Notes under the pieces: model-generated
The model's input: the letters and a program-made list of their open reading frames with translations, nothing else
Databases searched by the model: none
What the model was told of the DNA's origin: nothing
Assembly: GCF_001941865.1 (NCBI RefSeq)
Contig: NZ_CP016162.1
Span: 3,719,501-3,783,500 of the forward strand
Length of the DNA: 64,000 bases
Source of the DNA: Pseudomonas alcaliphila JAB1
GTDB taxonomy: Bacteria; Pseudomonadota; Gammaproteobacteria; Pseudomonadales; Pseudomonadaceae
Reading direction: 5' to 3'
Made by a program: the position numbers and the translations under genes
Shown here: positions 37,877 through 46,246 of the stretch, in pieces
Numbering within the stretch: the first letter of the stretch is position 1
Layout: each line of letters opens with the position of its first letter

Positions 37877-38923
37877 TCAGTGAACCCAGTACAGCCCACG
37901 TTGCTCGGCCAGCCGCGCTCGCTCCCGATCCAGCTCGGCCCGTAGCTCTTCTTCACTGGGTAACACCAGCTTGTATTTGCTGGCGAACAGTTGTTCGCTG
38001 CCCTGCAGCACCGAATAACGCACCACGGACGCATCCTTCTGCGCACAGAGGATGATGCCCACGGTCGGGCCGTCCTCCGGGCCACGCCTGAGGTCATCGA
38101 ACATGCGCACGTACATGTCCATCTGGCCGATATCCTGATGGGTCAGCTCGCCGCGCTTGAGGTCAAAAATGACGAAGCACTTGAGCAGGTAGTTGTAGAA
38201 CACCAGGTCGATATAGAAATCCTTGCTCTCGGTGCTGATGCGCTGCTGCCGGCCGACGAAGGCGAAACCCTTGCCCAGTTCCAGCAAAAAGCTCTGCAAC
38301 TGGTCGATCAGCGCCTGCTCCAGCTCGCCCTCCAGCATGGTGCCGGCATTGGGCAGGCCGAGGAACTCCAGCAGCACCGGATCGCGCACGAACTCACGCG
38401 GGCTCTTGCCCAGAGCCTGTAGCTTGCTCGCCGCCTCCTGCTCGACCGCCGCGCGATCCTGGCTGGCCAGCAGACGCTCGTAATACAACGTGCCGATCTG
38501 CCGCTCCAACGCACGGGTACTCCAGTTCTGCGTAGCGGCCTCGTTCATGTACCACTGCCGTGCACTATCGCTGTCCAGCTTGAGCAGGGTGCGATAGTGC
38601 GTCCAGCTCAATTCGCGACGCAGTGCGTCGCGAATTGGAAAAGCCAGAAAGAACGCCCGCATATGTCGCAGATTGGTTGCATCGAAACCTTTGCCGAACT
38701 CGGCCGTCAGTCCCTTGGCCAGCGTCGTTAACAGATTCTTGCCGTAGGCGGCACGCGCCTGCCCAGCCTGCTCGAACTCGACGATATGCCGGCCGATTTC
38801 CCAGCAGGTTTGCACCTGAATCGTATCCACGGCCCGCACTGCCTGCTGCCGTGCCTGGCGAATCAGCTCGGCCAGTTCGGTGAGCAGAGGTTGCAGCTTG
38901 GGGTCAGCATTGAGTGACGCCAT
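37877..38923 (-). CDS. YhcG-type PDDEXK nuclease (DUF1016)
   Basis: Protein of 348 residues. The N-terminal part (about 1-165) is the DUF1016 DNA-binding-like region with LRHMRAFF, LSWTHYRTLL and YMNEAATQNWSTRALERQI. The C-terminal part is a PDDEXK nuclease with FYIDLVFYNYLLKCFVIFDLKRG near 240-262 (acidic residues plus the D-x-K pair) and GIILCAQKD. GGGAGGAAGG precedes the ATG at 38923. There is no partner restriction, toxin-antitoxin or phage gene nearby; the family often sits in defence or mobile contexts, so its isolation here is notable. Confidence 0.88.
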   Translation of the reverse strand: MASLNADPKLQPLLTELAELIRQARQQAVRAVDTIQVQTCWEIGRHIVEFEQAGQARAAYGKNLLTTLAKGLTAEFGKGFDATNLRHMRAFFLAFPIRDALRRELSWTHYRTLLKLDSDSARQWYMNEAATQNWSTRALERQIGTLYYERLLASQDRAAVEQEAASKLQALGKSPREFVRDPVLLEFLGLPNAGTMLEGELEQALIDQLQSFLLELGKGFAFVGRQQRISTESKDFYIDLVFYNYLLKCFVIFDLKRGELTHQDIGQMDMYVRMFDDLRRGPEDGPTVGIILCAQKDASVVRYSVLQGSEQLFASKYKLVLPSEEELRAELDRERARLAEQRGLYWVH

Positions 38924-39150
38924 CCTTCCTCCCTGAATGCTCGGTGTTGATCCTGCCAGCGATGGCCCATTCAGTCCGAAACTTACCCACTCAACCGGCC
39001 AAGTGCCAGTGTTCGAGCCCTTTGTGAGCGGATTCATCTGCGATGGCCAACGCCGAGACCATAAGCCTGAAACATTTTGCAAAGTCTTAATACAGCGTTA
39101 AGCCAGCCACTCACACAATCGCCCCCAGGTTCATCACCGAGGTTCCGAGC

Positions 39151-39840
39151 ATGGAACTACCCTGGGCGCAGCATGATCGTCCCGTTGCCCGTATCGGGCG
39201 CGGCGATAGTTACGAACTCCACCTGGCCTCCCCTGGCAGCGCACGTCGCGTTGCCCTGGAGCAGTTCATCCGCCAACGCTTCGAACTGCAGCACGGCGCA
39301 CGCATCCGTCACTTCATGCCCTGCCTGTTCGGCCTGGAAAACCAGATCGGGCAGTTGCTCGGCGCAGTCGGCGTGCGCAGCGGCAACAGCGGCCCGCTGT
39401 TCCTCGAACGCTACCTGAACGAACCGATCCAGACCGCCATCGGGTCGCGCCTGGGCAATACCGAACCCGGTCGTGGCGAACTGGTGGAAGTCGGCAACCT
39501 GGCCGCCGACAGCCCCGGCGCCGCGCGCCTGCTGATCGTCGCACTGACCGACCTGCTGGTGGCCCTGGGTTTTCGCTGGGTCACCTTCACCGGCACGCCG
39601 CCCCTGCTCAACAGCTTCCAGCGCCTGGGCCTGACGCCCATCGCCCTCGGTGAAGCCGATCCGGCGCGCATGGGCGATGAGCTGGCCGACTGGGGCAGCT
39701 ACTACGACAACCGTCCGCTGGTCATGGCCGGCGACATTCACGGTGGTCATCAGCGTCTGCTGCAACTGGGCGCCTATCCGCGCCTGGGCCATCAACCGCT
39801 GTATGCCCTGGAGGACATGCCCTATGTGGTCTGCAGCTGA
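39151..39840 (+). CDS. Thermostable-hemolysin-family protein (GNAT-like)
   Basis: Protein of 229 residues of the family named after the Vibrio thermostable hemolysin. The name does not establish haemolysis; the core (GELVEVGNLAADSPGAARLLI near residue 112, LGFRWVTFTGTPPLLNSFQRLGL) resembles acyltransferase folds of the GNAT/autoinducer-synthase kind. No signal peptide is visible. It is the first gene of a five-gene operon and overlaps the ligase gene by 17 bases. In that setting it could transfer an activated acyl group; that is inference. Confidence 0.8.
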   Translation: MELPWAQHDRPVARIGRGDSYELHLASPGSARRVALEQFIRQRFELQHGARIRHFMPCLFGLENQIGQLLGAVGVRSGNSGPLFLERYLNEPIQTAIGSRLGNTEPGRGELVEVGNLAADSPGAARLLIVALTDLLVALGFRWVTFTGTPPLLNSFQRLGLTPIALGEADPARMGDELADWGSYYDNRPLVMAGDIHGGHQRLLQLGAYPRLGHQPLYALEDMPYVVCS

Positions 39841-41272
39841 ATCCTTCTTCACCAGCCTCGGCGAGTTCGGCCCGCACATCGCCCTGGCCGAAGGCGAACG
39901 AACCCTGACCTATGCCGAACTGCTCGGTGCGGTCGCCGTGCGCAGCAGGCACCTGCTCGCCCTCGGCGCCCACCGCGTGGCGCTGGCTCTGGACAACGGC
40001 ATCGACTGGGTGCTGTGGGATCTGGCGGTGCTGCACGCCGGCCTGGTCTGCGTACCGGTACCGGCGTTCTTCTCCGCCGAGCAGCAACGCCATGTGCTCG
40101 ACAGTGCCGGCATCGACTGCCTGATCGGCGCTGGTGCACCCGGCTTCGTCAGAGCGGAAAACGATATTTATCGCCGCACGGTCGCGCAGCCTGCCGAGCT
40201 GCATCCGGGCACCTGCAAGATCACCTACACCTCCGGCACCACCGGCCAGCCCAAGGGCGTGTGCCTGGATCTGGCCACCCAACTGGCGGTGGCCGGCAGC
40301 CTGGTCGAGGCCAGCGCCAGCCGCGAGGTGCAGCGCCACCTGTGCATCCTGCCGCTGGCGACCTTGCTGGAGAACATCGCCGGCGTCTATGCGCCGCTGC
40401 TGGCCGGCGCGCGGGTCGAGCTGATGCCAATGGCGCAGATCGGCCTGACCGGTGCCAGTGGCTTCGACCTGGCGCGCTTTCTCCAGGCGCTGCACGCCGC
40501 TCAACCGCACAGTCTGATCCTGTTGCCGCAACTGCTGCTGGCGCTGGTCAGCGCCAGCGAGCGCAAGTTGCCGGTACCGCATTCGCTGCGTTTCGTCGCC
40601 GTCGGTGGTGGCCGGGTTTCCGCGCAGTTGCTGGAGCGCGCCGACGCGTTGAGTCTGCCAATCTTCGAAGGTTACGGACTGTCCGAATGTGCCTCGGTGG
40701 TGTGCCTGAACACGCCCGAACAGCGCCGCATCGGCAGCACCGGCCAGCCGCTTGGCCACCTGCAGGTGAGCCTGGCAACTGACGGCGAAGTGTTGGTCAA
40801 GGGCGCCCGCATGCTCGGCTACCTCGGTGAGCCGGCGCCGCAAGGCGAATGGTTGGGCACCGGCGATCTCGGTCATTTCGAGCACGGTTTTCTGGTGCTG
40901 CACGGGCGCAAAAAACATCAGTTCATCACCGCCTTCGGGCGCAACGTCAATCCGGAATGGGTCGAGTCCGAGCTGATGCAACAGTTGCCCATCGCCCAGG
41001 CCTGGCTGCACGGCGAGGCGCTGCCAGCCAACGTCGCAGTGCTGGTGCCGCGCTTCGCCAATACCCCTGATGCGCAGTTGCAGGAAGCCGTGGACGCCGT
41101 CAATCACGGCCTCCCGGACTACGCCCGCGTGCACCACTGGTTGCGCGCCGATGCCCCTTTCAGCGCGAGCAATGACCTGGCTACAGCGAATGGTCGTCTG
41201 CGCCGCGCCGCCCTGTTCAACCATTACCAAAGCGCCATCCATGACCTGGTGGCAGAAGGAGTACACGCATGA
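39824..41272 (+). CDS. AMP-dependent acyl/aryl-CoA synthetase-like ligase
   Basis: ANL-superfamily enzyme of 482 residues expected to activate a carboxylic acid with ATP. The P-loop motif is ITYTSGTTGQPKG near residue 135, A5 is GYGLSE near 285, and A7 is GTGDLGHFEHGFLVLHGRKK near 345. At motif A10 the sequence is TANGRLRRAALF, so the usual catalytic Lys (NGK) is Arg. GGAGG lies 9 bases before the ATG at 39824, inside the previous gene. It is short for an acyl-CoA synthetase (usually 520-560). It is coupled to the next gene by an ATGA overlap. Confidence 0.87.
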   Translation: MWSAAESFFTSLGEFGPHIALAEGERTLTYAELLGAVAVRSRHLLALGAHRVALALDNGIDWVLWDLAVLHAGLVCVPVPAFFSAEQQRHVLDSAGIDCLIGAGAPGFVRAENDIYRRTVAQPAELHPGTCKITYTSGTTGQPKGVCLDLATQLAVAGSLVEASASREVQRHLCILPLATLLENIAGVYAPLLAGARVELMPMAQIGLTGASGFDLARFLQALHAAQPHSLILLPQLLLALVSASERKLPVPHSLRFVAVGGGRVSAQLLERADALSLPIFEGYGLSECASVVCLNTPEQRRIGSTGQPLGHLQVSLATDGEVLVKGARMLGYLGEPAPQGEWLGTGDLGHFEHGFLVLHGRKKHQFITAFGRNVNPEWVESELMQQLPIAQAWLHGEALPANVAVLVPRFANTPDAQLQEAVDAVNHGLPDYARVHHWLRADAPFSASNDLATANGRLRRAALFNHYQSAIHDLVAEGVHA

Positions 41273-41928
41273 GCTTCTACGAATCCCTGCTGGCCCAGAC
41301 CCAGGCCGAGCGCGACTACCTGCTCGGCGCACCGATCATCCAGCAGGCCATGACCGGCCAGGTCGCCCTGCGCAGCTACATTGCCTTCCTTACCGAGGCC
41401 TACCACCACGTCAAGCACACCGTACCGCTGCTGATGGCCTGTGGCGCACGCCTGCCGGAACGCCTGGAATGGCTGCGCGAGGCCATCGCCGAGTACATCG
41501 AGGAGGAAACCGGCCACCAGGAGTGGATCCTCAATGACATCGCCGCCTGTGGTGCCGATAAGGAAGCGGTGCGCCATGGCACTCCGCAGTTGCCGACCGA
41601 GTTGATGGTGGCCTACGTCTACGACCGTATCGCCCGGCACAATCCGGTGAGTTTCTTCGGCATGGTCAATGTACTCGAAGGCACCAGCATCGCCCTGGCC
41701 ACCCAGGCCGCCGGCATCATTCAGGACAAGCTGCAGTTGCCGAACAAGGCCTTCAGCTACCTCAACTCCCACGGCAGTCTGGACCTGGAGCACATCGAAT
41801 TCTTCAAGAAGCTGATGAACCAACTGGACAACGACGATGACAAGGCCGCCGTGGTGCACACCGCCAAGGTCGTCTACCGCCTGTACGGCGACATGTTCCG
41901 CAGCCTGCCGCTGTCGGGCGAGGAGTAA
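41269..41928 (+). CDS. Haem-oxygenase-like diiron enzyme (TenA/PqqC-like)
   Basis: Helical protein of 219 residues. Candidate iron ligands are in order: Glu and His in FLTEAYHHVKHT (near residues 42-50), Glu and His in EYIEEETGHQEW (near 76-86), and Asp/His in SLDLEHIEFF near 172. This is the pattern of haem-oxygenase-like diiron oxidases such as UndA, not of TenA thiaminases, which use Cys. It should use O2 and Fe to oxidise a substrate, plausibly the product of the ligase upstream (ATGA overlap). Substrate unknown. Confidence 0.83.
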   Translation: MSFYESLLAQTQAERDYLLGAPIIQQAMTGQVALRSYIAFLTEAYHHVKHTVPLLMACGARLPERLEWLREAIAEYIEEETGHQEWILNDIAACGADKEAVRHGTPQLPTELMVAYVYDRIARHNPVSFFGMVNVLEGTSIALATQAAGIIQDKLQLPNKAFSYLNSHGSLDLEHIEFFKKLMNQLDNDDDKAAVVHTAKVVYRLYGDMFRSLPLSGEE

Positions 41929-41932
41929 GGTC

Positions 41933-42724
41933 ATGCAACCGACGGATTGCCGCGCCCTGCTCACCGGTGCCAGTGGCGGCATCGGCCTGGCCCTGGCGCA
42001 TCGTCTGGCCAGCGAGGGTGCCCATCTGCTGCTGGTGGGCCGTCGCCTGGAGCCCCTGCAACCGCTGCTGCAACGCTTCCCGCAGAACGTGCAGCTGGTG
42101 CAGGCCGACATCGCCACCCGCAGCGGCCGTGATGCACTGGTCTCCGCGGCGCAGAACTTCGGCGGGCTGAACTGCCTGATCAACGCCGCCGGGGTCAACC
42201 GCTTCGGCCTGCTCGACCAGCAGGACGAGCAGCAGATCGCCGAGCTGATCGGCCTCAACGTCACCGCCACGCTTCAACTGACCCAACGCCTGCTGCCGTT
42301 GCTGCGTGCACAACGGCGTGCCCTGGTGATCAACGTCGGCTCCACCTTCGGCGCTATCGGCTACCCCGGCTTTGCCGCCTACTGCGCCAGCAAGTTCGCC
42401 GTACGCGGCTTCTCCGAGGCATTGCGCCGCGAACTGGCCGACACTCACGTACGCGTCCTCTACTTCGCACCGCGCGCCACTCGCACGTCGATGAACGCCC
42501 CTAGCGTGGTGGCGATGAACGATGAGCTTGGCGTGGCCATGGACGACCCCGCGCAGGTGGCCAAGGAACTGCTCGACACCATCCACCGCGAGCAGGAGGA
42601 ACGTCACCTGGGCTGGCCGGAACGCCTGTTCGTGCGCGTCAACGGTCTGCTGCCACGCGTGGTCGACCAGGCCCTGCGCAAGCAGTTGCCGATCATTCAA
42701 CGCTTTGCCCGTCACAAGCACTGA
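41933..42724 (+). CDS. Short-chain dehydrogenase/reductase
   Basis: NAD(P)-dependent oxidoreductase of 263 residues. The cofactor motif TGASGGIGLAL is near residue 12, NAAG near 86, the catalytic Ser in INVGSTFG near 138 and YCASK near 151, so the Ser-Tyr-Lys set is intact. The last 30 residues are a hydrophobic-basic tail (RLFVRVNGLLPRVVDQAL) that could touch a membrane. GAGGAGTAAGG precedes the ATG at 41933, overlapping the end of the diiron enzyme gene. It probably reduces or oxidises the product of that enzyme. Confidence 0.88.
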   Translation: MQPTDCRALLTGASGGIGLALAHRLASEGAHLLLVGRRLEPLQPLLQRFPQNVQLVQADIATRSGRDALVSAAQNFGGLNCLINAAGVNRFGLLDQQDEQQIAELIGLNVTATLQLTQRLLPLLRAQRRALVINVGSTFGAIGYPGFAAYCASKFAVRGFSEALRRELADTHVRVLYFAPRATRTSMNAPSVVAMNDELGVAMDDPAQVAKELLDTIHREQEERHLGWPERLFVRVNGLLPRVVDQALRKQLPIIQRFARHKH

Positions 42725-42735
42725 GGAGATTTCCC

Positions 42736-43386
42736 GTGAACGCATTTCGCACCCTGATCATCGCCGCTCTCGGTTTCACCGCCCTGCCCGCCTTCGCCCT
42801 CAGTGACAACGGTCAGGCTCAGTTGCATCAGTTGCAGACACGCTGGGCAGAGATCAACTACCAGACGCCGGAGAAGCAGCGTGAAGAGGCCTTCGCCAAG
42901 CTCGTCACGCAAGCCGACGCGGCCCTGGTCAGCGAGCCCAAGGCACCGGAGCTGCTGATCTGGCGCGGCATCATCCTCAGCACAGAGGCCGGCGCCAAGG
43001 GTGGTCTTGGCGCCCTGGGCCTGGTCAAGGAAGCCAAGGCCAGCCTGGAACAGGCCCTGGCCATCGATCCGCAAGCCCTGGCCGGCTCGGCCTACACCAG
43101 CCTCGGCAGCCTGTACTATCAGGTACCGGGTTGGCCGATCGGCTTCGGCGATGACGAGAAGGCCGAGAAGATGCTTACCCAGGCCCTGGCCATCAACCCG
43201 GAAGGCCTCGACCCCAACTACTTCTATGGCGACTTCCTGCAGCGGCAGAAACGCTACGAGGAGGCCCGCGCCGCCCTGGAGAAAGCCCTGGCCGCCAAGG
43301 ATCGTCCTGGCCGCGAACTGGCTGACAAAGGTCGCCGCGCAGAAGCCACGGCGCTTTTGCAGCAAGTCGAGAGTAAACTCCAGTAA
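42736..43386 (+). CDS. Exported TPR protein
   Basis: Protein of 216 residues starting with GTG (AGGAG 8 bases upstream). A signal peptide (MNAFRTLIIAALGFTALPAFA) leads to a periplasmic helical protein with TPR-like pairs: AYTSLGSLYYQVPGWPIGFGDDEKAEKMLTQAL and FYGDFLQRQKRYEEARAALEKAL. It is 11 bases after the SDR gene, so it belongs to the same transcript, and 27 bases before the response regulator gene. It may be a periplasmic partner or carrier for the pathway, or belong with the two-component system. Confidence 0.82.
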   Translation: MNAFRTLIIAALGFTALPAFALSDNGQAQLHQLQTRWAEINYQTPEKQREEAFAKLVTQADAALVSEPKAPELLIWRGIILSTEAGAKGGLGALGLVKEAKASLEQALAIDPQALAGSAYTSLGSLYYQVPGWPIGFGDDEKAEKMLTQALAINPEGLDPNYFYGDFLQRQKRYEEARAALEKALAAKDRPGRELADKGRRAEATALLQQVESKLQ

Positions 43387-43413
43387 CTCGGACGCATCCC
43401 TACAGGAGTTGCC

Positions 43414-44070
43414 ATGCGCATTCTTCTCGTCGAAGACGATCAGGCCCTGGGCGAAGGCATTCGCACCGCGCTGAAACCCGAAGGCTACACCGTGGACTGG
43501 CTGCAGGACGGCGCCAGCGCGCTGCATGCGCTGAGCCACGAGAGTTTCGAGCTGGCCATTCTCGACCTCGGCCTGCCGCGCATGGATGGCCTGCAGGTGC
43601 TCAAGCACCTGCGCGCCAACGCCAACCCGGTGCCGGTGCTGGTACTCACCGCGCGTGACGCCACCAGCGACCGCATCGCCGGGCTCGATGCCGGCGCCGA
43701 CGACTACCTGATCAAACCCTTCGACGTCGCCGAGCTCAAGGCTCGTCTGCGTGCGCTGCTGCGGCGCAGTTTCCAGCGCCCACAACCGGCGCTGGAATAC
43801 CGCGGTATCAGCCTCGACCCGGCCAGCCAGGTGGTCGAATACCAGGGCCAGACCATCAACCTGCCGCGCAAGGAATTCCTGTTGCTGCACGAGTTGCTGA
43901 TCCAGCCCGGTCGCGTACTGACCCGCGACAAGCTGCAACAGGCGCTGTACGGCTGGGATGAGGAAGTGGAAAGCAACGCCCTGGAAGTGCACGTGCACCA
44001 CCTACGCAAGAAATTCTTCCCGGAACTGATCCGCACGGTACGCGGCGTCGGTTATCTGGTGGACAAATGA
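43414..44070 (+). CDS. OmpR-family response regulator (QseB/PmrA-like)
   Basis: Two-component regulator of 218 residues. The receiver domain has EDDQ at 7-10, the phospho-acceptor Asp in LAILDLGLPRMDG (residue 51), Thr in VLTARD near 80 and Lys in LIKPFD near 101. The C-terminal winged helix ends in HHLRKKF...IRTVRGVGYLVDK. CAGGAG lies 7 bases before the ATG. It overlaps the kinase gene by ATGA. Its closest relatives by eye are QseB and PmrA; the target genes may include the operon just upstream. Confidence 0.92.
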   Translation: MRILLVEDDQALGEGIRTALKPEGYTVDWLQDGASALHALSHESFELAILDLGLPRMDGLQVLKHLRANANPVPVLVLTARDATSDRIAGLDAGADDYLIKPFDVAELKARLRALLRRSFQRPQPALEYRGISLDPASQVVEYQGQTINLPRKEFLLLHELLIQPGRVLTRDKLQQALYGWDEEVESNALEVHVHHLRKKFFPELIRTVRGVGYLVDK

Positions 44071-45554
44071 GGTTGCTGAAAACCTTCGGCTCCATCCGCA
44101 CCCGTCTGCTCGCCCTGCTGCTACTGCTGGTAGCGGCCAGCTTTGGGTTGATCAGCCACAAGATCTACAACGACTCGGTGCATGAAGTACGCGAGCTATT
44201 CGATGCGCAGCTTGCGCAGACCGCCCGCCTGCTCATGGGCCTGGTACGCCACGACCTCAGCGAGACCGAGCGCCGTGAGATGCAGGCGGTGCTCGATGAA
44301 GCCCTGCTGCTGCACAGCTCGCGCAATCCGGAGAACCTGTTCGGCCACGAGTACGAAGGCAAGCTGGCCTTCCAGATGCTCGACGACGATGGCGAGCTGC
44401 TGTTCCAGTCTGCCAGCGCGCCACCCGGCCTGCTCAACGACATGATCCAACAGCTCGGCCTGGCTCTGTCCAATGATGACCAACCGATGCGCGAACGCCT
44501 GGCGCAGTTGGCTCGCTACCTGATCGGTTACCACAACCTGACCATCGGCGAACACAACTGGCGGGTGTTCGTCCTGCATGACAGCCGCGACTACCACTGG
44601 GTACTGGCGGGCGAGCGCGAGGACGTACGCGGCGAGTTGATCGGCAAGATCGCCCGGCGCAGCTTGCAGCCGCTGCTGATCGGCCTTCCCATCGTCGGCT
44701 TGCTGCTGTGGCTGACCGTGGGTTGGGGCCTGTATCCGCTCAAGCGCATGGCCGATGCCATTCGCGGCCGCGCACCGGACAACCTGGCGCCGCTGGTCTT
44801 CCCGCCCTTGCCCAACGAACTGGAGCCGATGGCCGCCGCACTCAACCGCCTGCTGATGCAGGTCAACCAATTGCTCGAGCAGGAAAAGCGCTTCATCGCC
44901 GATGCTGCCCACGAGTTGCGCACGCCGCTGGCGGTGCTGCGCATCCACGCGCAGAACGCCCTGGAGGCGCCGGACCCCGGTGACCGCGAAGAAGCTCTGA
45001 AACAGCTGGGTAGCGGCGTCGACCGTGCCACCCGCGTGGTCGCCCAACTGCTGACCCTGGCGCGACTGGACCCCAATGGCGTGCGCCTGAACATGAATGA
45101 CCTCGACCTGCTGGCCTTCCTGCGCAGCGAACTGGCCGAGCTGACCCCGTTGGCCCTCAATCGCGGCCAGGAGCTGATCCTCGAGGCCCAGGAGCCGGGC
45201 GACTATCAGCTGCCGGCTGACGGCCCCAGCCTGGGTATCCTGCTGCAGAATCTGGTGAGCAATGCCGTGCAGTACACCCCGGCAGGCGGCTGCATTCAGG
45301 TGCAACTCCAGGCCACACCGCAAGAACTGGTGCTGCAAGTGCTCGACAGTGGCCCAGGAGTCCCGGTGGAATTGCGCGAGCGCTTGTTCGAGCGATTCTT
45401 CCGCGTTGGTGAAGGCCAGGGCGCCGGCCTGGGGCTGTCCATCGTGCGCCGCGTGGTGGAATTGCATCAGGGCGGCATCGCCCTGGACGAGTCACCGCTT
45501 GGCGGCCTGCGCGTCAGCGTGCGCCTGCCCCGGCGTCCCGGCAACCATGCTTGA
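44067..45554 (+). CDS. Sensor histidine kinase (QseC/PmrB-like)
   Basis: Inner-membrane kinase of 495 residues. A first helix (about 14-32), a periplasmic region of about 150 residues, a second helix (about 205-225), a HAMP-like stretch, the H-box ADAAHELRTPLAVLR with phospho-His near residue 282, the N-box NLVSNAVQYT near 395 and G-boxes DSGPGVP and GAGLGLSIV. The periplasmic part is of the two-component sensor kinase N-terminal type. It is coupled to the response regulator. The signal is unknown. Confidence 0.92.
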   Translation: MRLLKTFGSIRTRLLALLLLLVAASFGLISHKIYNDSVHEVRELFDAQLAQTARLLMGLVRHDLSETERREMQAVLDEALLLHSSRNPENLFGHEYEGKLAFQMLDDDGELLFQSASAPPGLLNDMIQQLGLALSNDDQPMRERLAQLARYLIGYHNLTIGEHNWRVFVLHDSRDYHWVLAGEREDVRGELIGKIARRSLQPLLIGLPIVGLLLWLTVGWGLYPLKRMADAIRGRAPDNLAPLVFPPLPNELEPMAAALNRLLMQVNQLLEQEKRFIADAAHELRTPLAVLRIHAQNALEAPDPGDREEALKQLGSGVDRATRVVAQLLTLARLDPNGVRLNMNDLDLLAFLRSELAELTPLALNRGQELILEAQEPGDYQLPADGPSLGILLQNLVSNAVQYTPAGGCIQVQLQATPQELVLQVLDSGPGVPVELRERLFERFFRVGEGQGAGLGLSIVRRVVELHQGGIALDESPLGGLRVSVRLPRRPGNHA

Positions 45555-45689
45555 GTGATCGCGAGGGCACGTATCAAGATCAGGTATAGCCATACCCAAT
45601 CACAAAGATAGAGACAATCCGTTTTATCAATCGAAGCGCGTCTCCGATCATGCACACCTGTTCAACAACCCCTACAGGAGTAACTTCGC

Positions 45690-45788
45690 ATGAGCCTGAT
45701 CAAACGCTTCTTCCAACCCTCCCAGCCTAGCCAGCAACCCAGCACCCCGAACGCGCAGGAACACCCGAACTTCTGGATGTACCAGTGA
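45690..45788 (+). CDS. Small ORF, 32-residue peptide
   Basis: ATG at 45690 preceded by ACAGGAG with 8 bases between, a ribosome binding site better than most in the window. The peptide opens with an amphipathic MSLIKRFFQP, continues Ser/Gln/Pro-rich and ends HPNFWMYQ. It has no recognised family. It lies 135 bases after the kinase gene and ends 1 base before the convergent RHH gene, so it occupies otherwise gene-free space. It may be a membrane-active or regulatory peptide, but translation is only predicted. Confidence 0.5.
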   Translation: MSLIKRFFQPSQPSQQPSTPNAQEHPNFWMYQ

Positions 45789-45789
45789 T

Positions 45790-46092
45790 TCAGCCGCTGG
45801 CCCCAACCACTCTCAGCGGCACCTGACGCCCGGCCTTCTGTGCCAGGTAGCGGGTGCAGCTGACACGCAGGAACGAGGCGAAATTGACCACTTCGCCGCG
45901 AAAATCCATGACCTCGTCATGCAACTTGGCGATCAGCTGGTTGGTGGTCATGCCATCGACTTCGGCGATTTCACGCAGGATGTCCCAGAACTGATTTTCC
46001 AGACGCAGCGTGGTAACCACGCCGCGGATGCGCAATGAGCGTGAGCGCGACTCGTAGAGAATCGGATCGGCCTTCACATAGAGTTCGCACAT
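45790..46092 (-). CDS. Ribbon-helix-helix domain protein
   Basis: Protein of 100 residues. The segment from about 28 to 70 (SLRIRGVVTTLRLENQFWDILREIAEVDGMTTNQLI) fits a ribbon-helix-helix: a short strand, then two helices with G-M-T between them. It resembles the RHH_4 group. It may bind DNA or act as an antitoxin-like regulator, but no toxin gene adjoins it. AGGAG lies 8 bases before the ATG at 46092. Confidence 0.8.
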   Translation of the reverse strand: MCELYVKADPILYESRSRSLRIRGVVTTLRLENQFWDILREIAEVDGMTTNQLIAKLHDEVMDFRGEVVNFASFLRVSCTRYLAQKAGRQVPLRVVGASG

Positions 46093-46110
46093 CGGTCGTG
46101 CTCCTGAAAG

Positions 46111-46163
46111 GTAGGGCGGGTGCAACCCGCCACGTATGGACTGGCGGGTTGCACCCGCCCTAC
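46111..46163. repeat. 22-bp perfect inverted repeat
   Basis: GTAGGGCGGGTGCAACCCGCCA and its exact inverse are separated by 9 bases, just upstream of the RHH start. Each arm itself contains a palindrome (GCGGGTTGCACCCGC). It looks like a common Pseudomonas intergenic repeat; it does not look like an operator for the RHH gene because the arms are long and GC-rich. Confidence 0.7.
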
Positions 46164-46246
46164 GTCTTGCCCGCGCCATAGCCCGGTGCAGTCAGTGCGT
46201 GAATGCCGGCGATGATGCGCCCGGATTGCATCCGGGCTCCGGCTGC

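Noticed and set aside
39722..41332. 536-residue open frame antisense to the ligase
   Set aside because: No motif and a Gln/Arg/His-rich composition; the plus-strand ligase has all ANL motifs.
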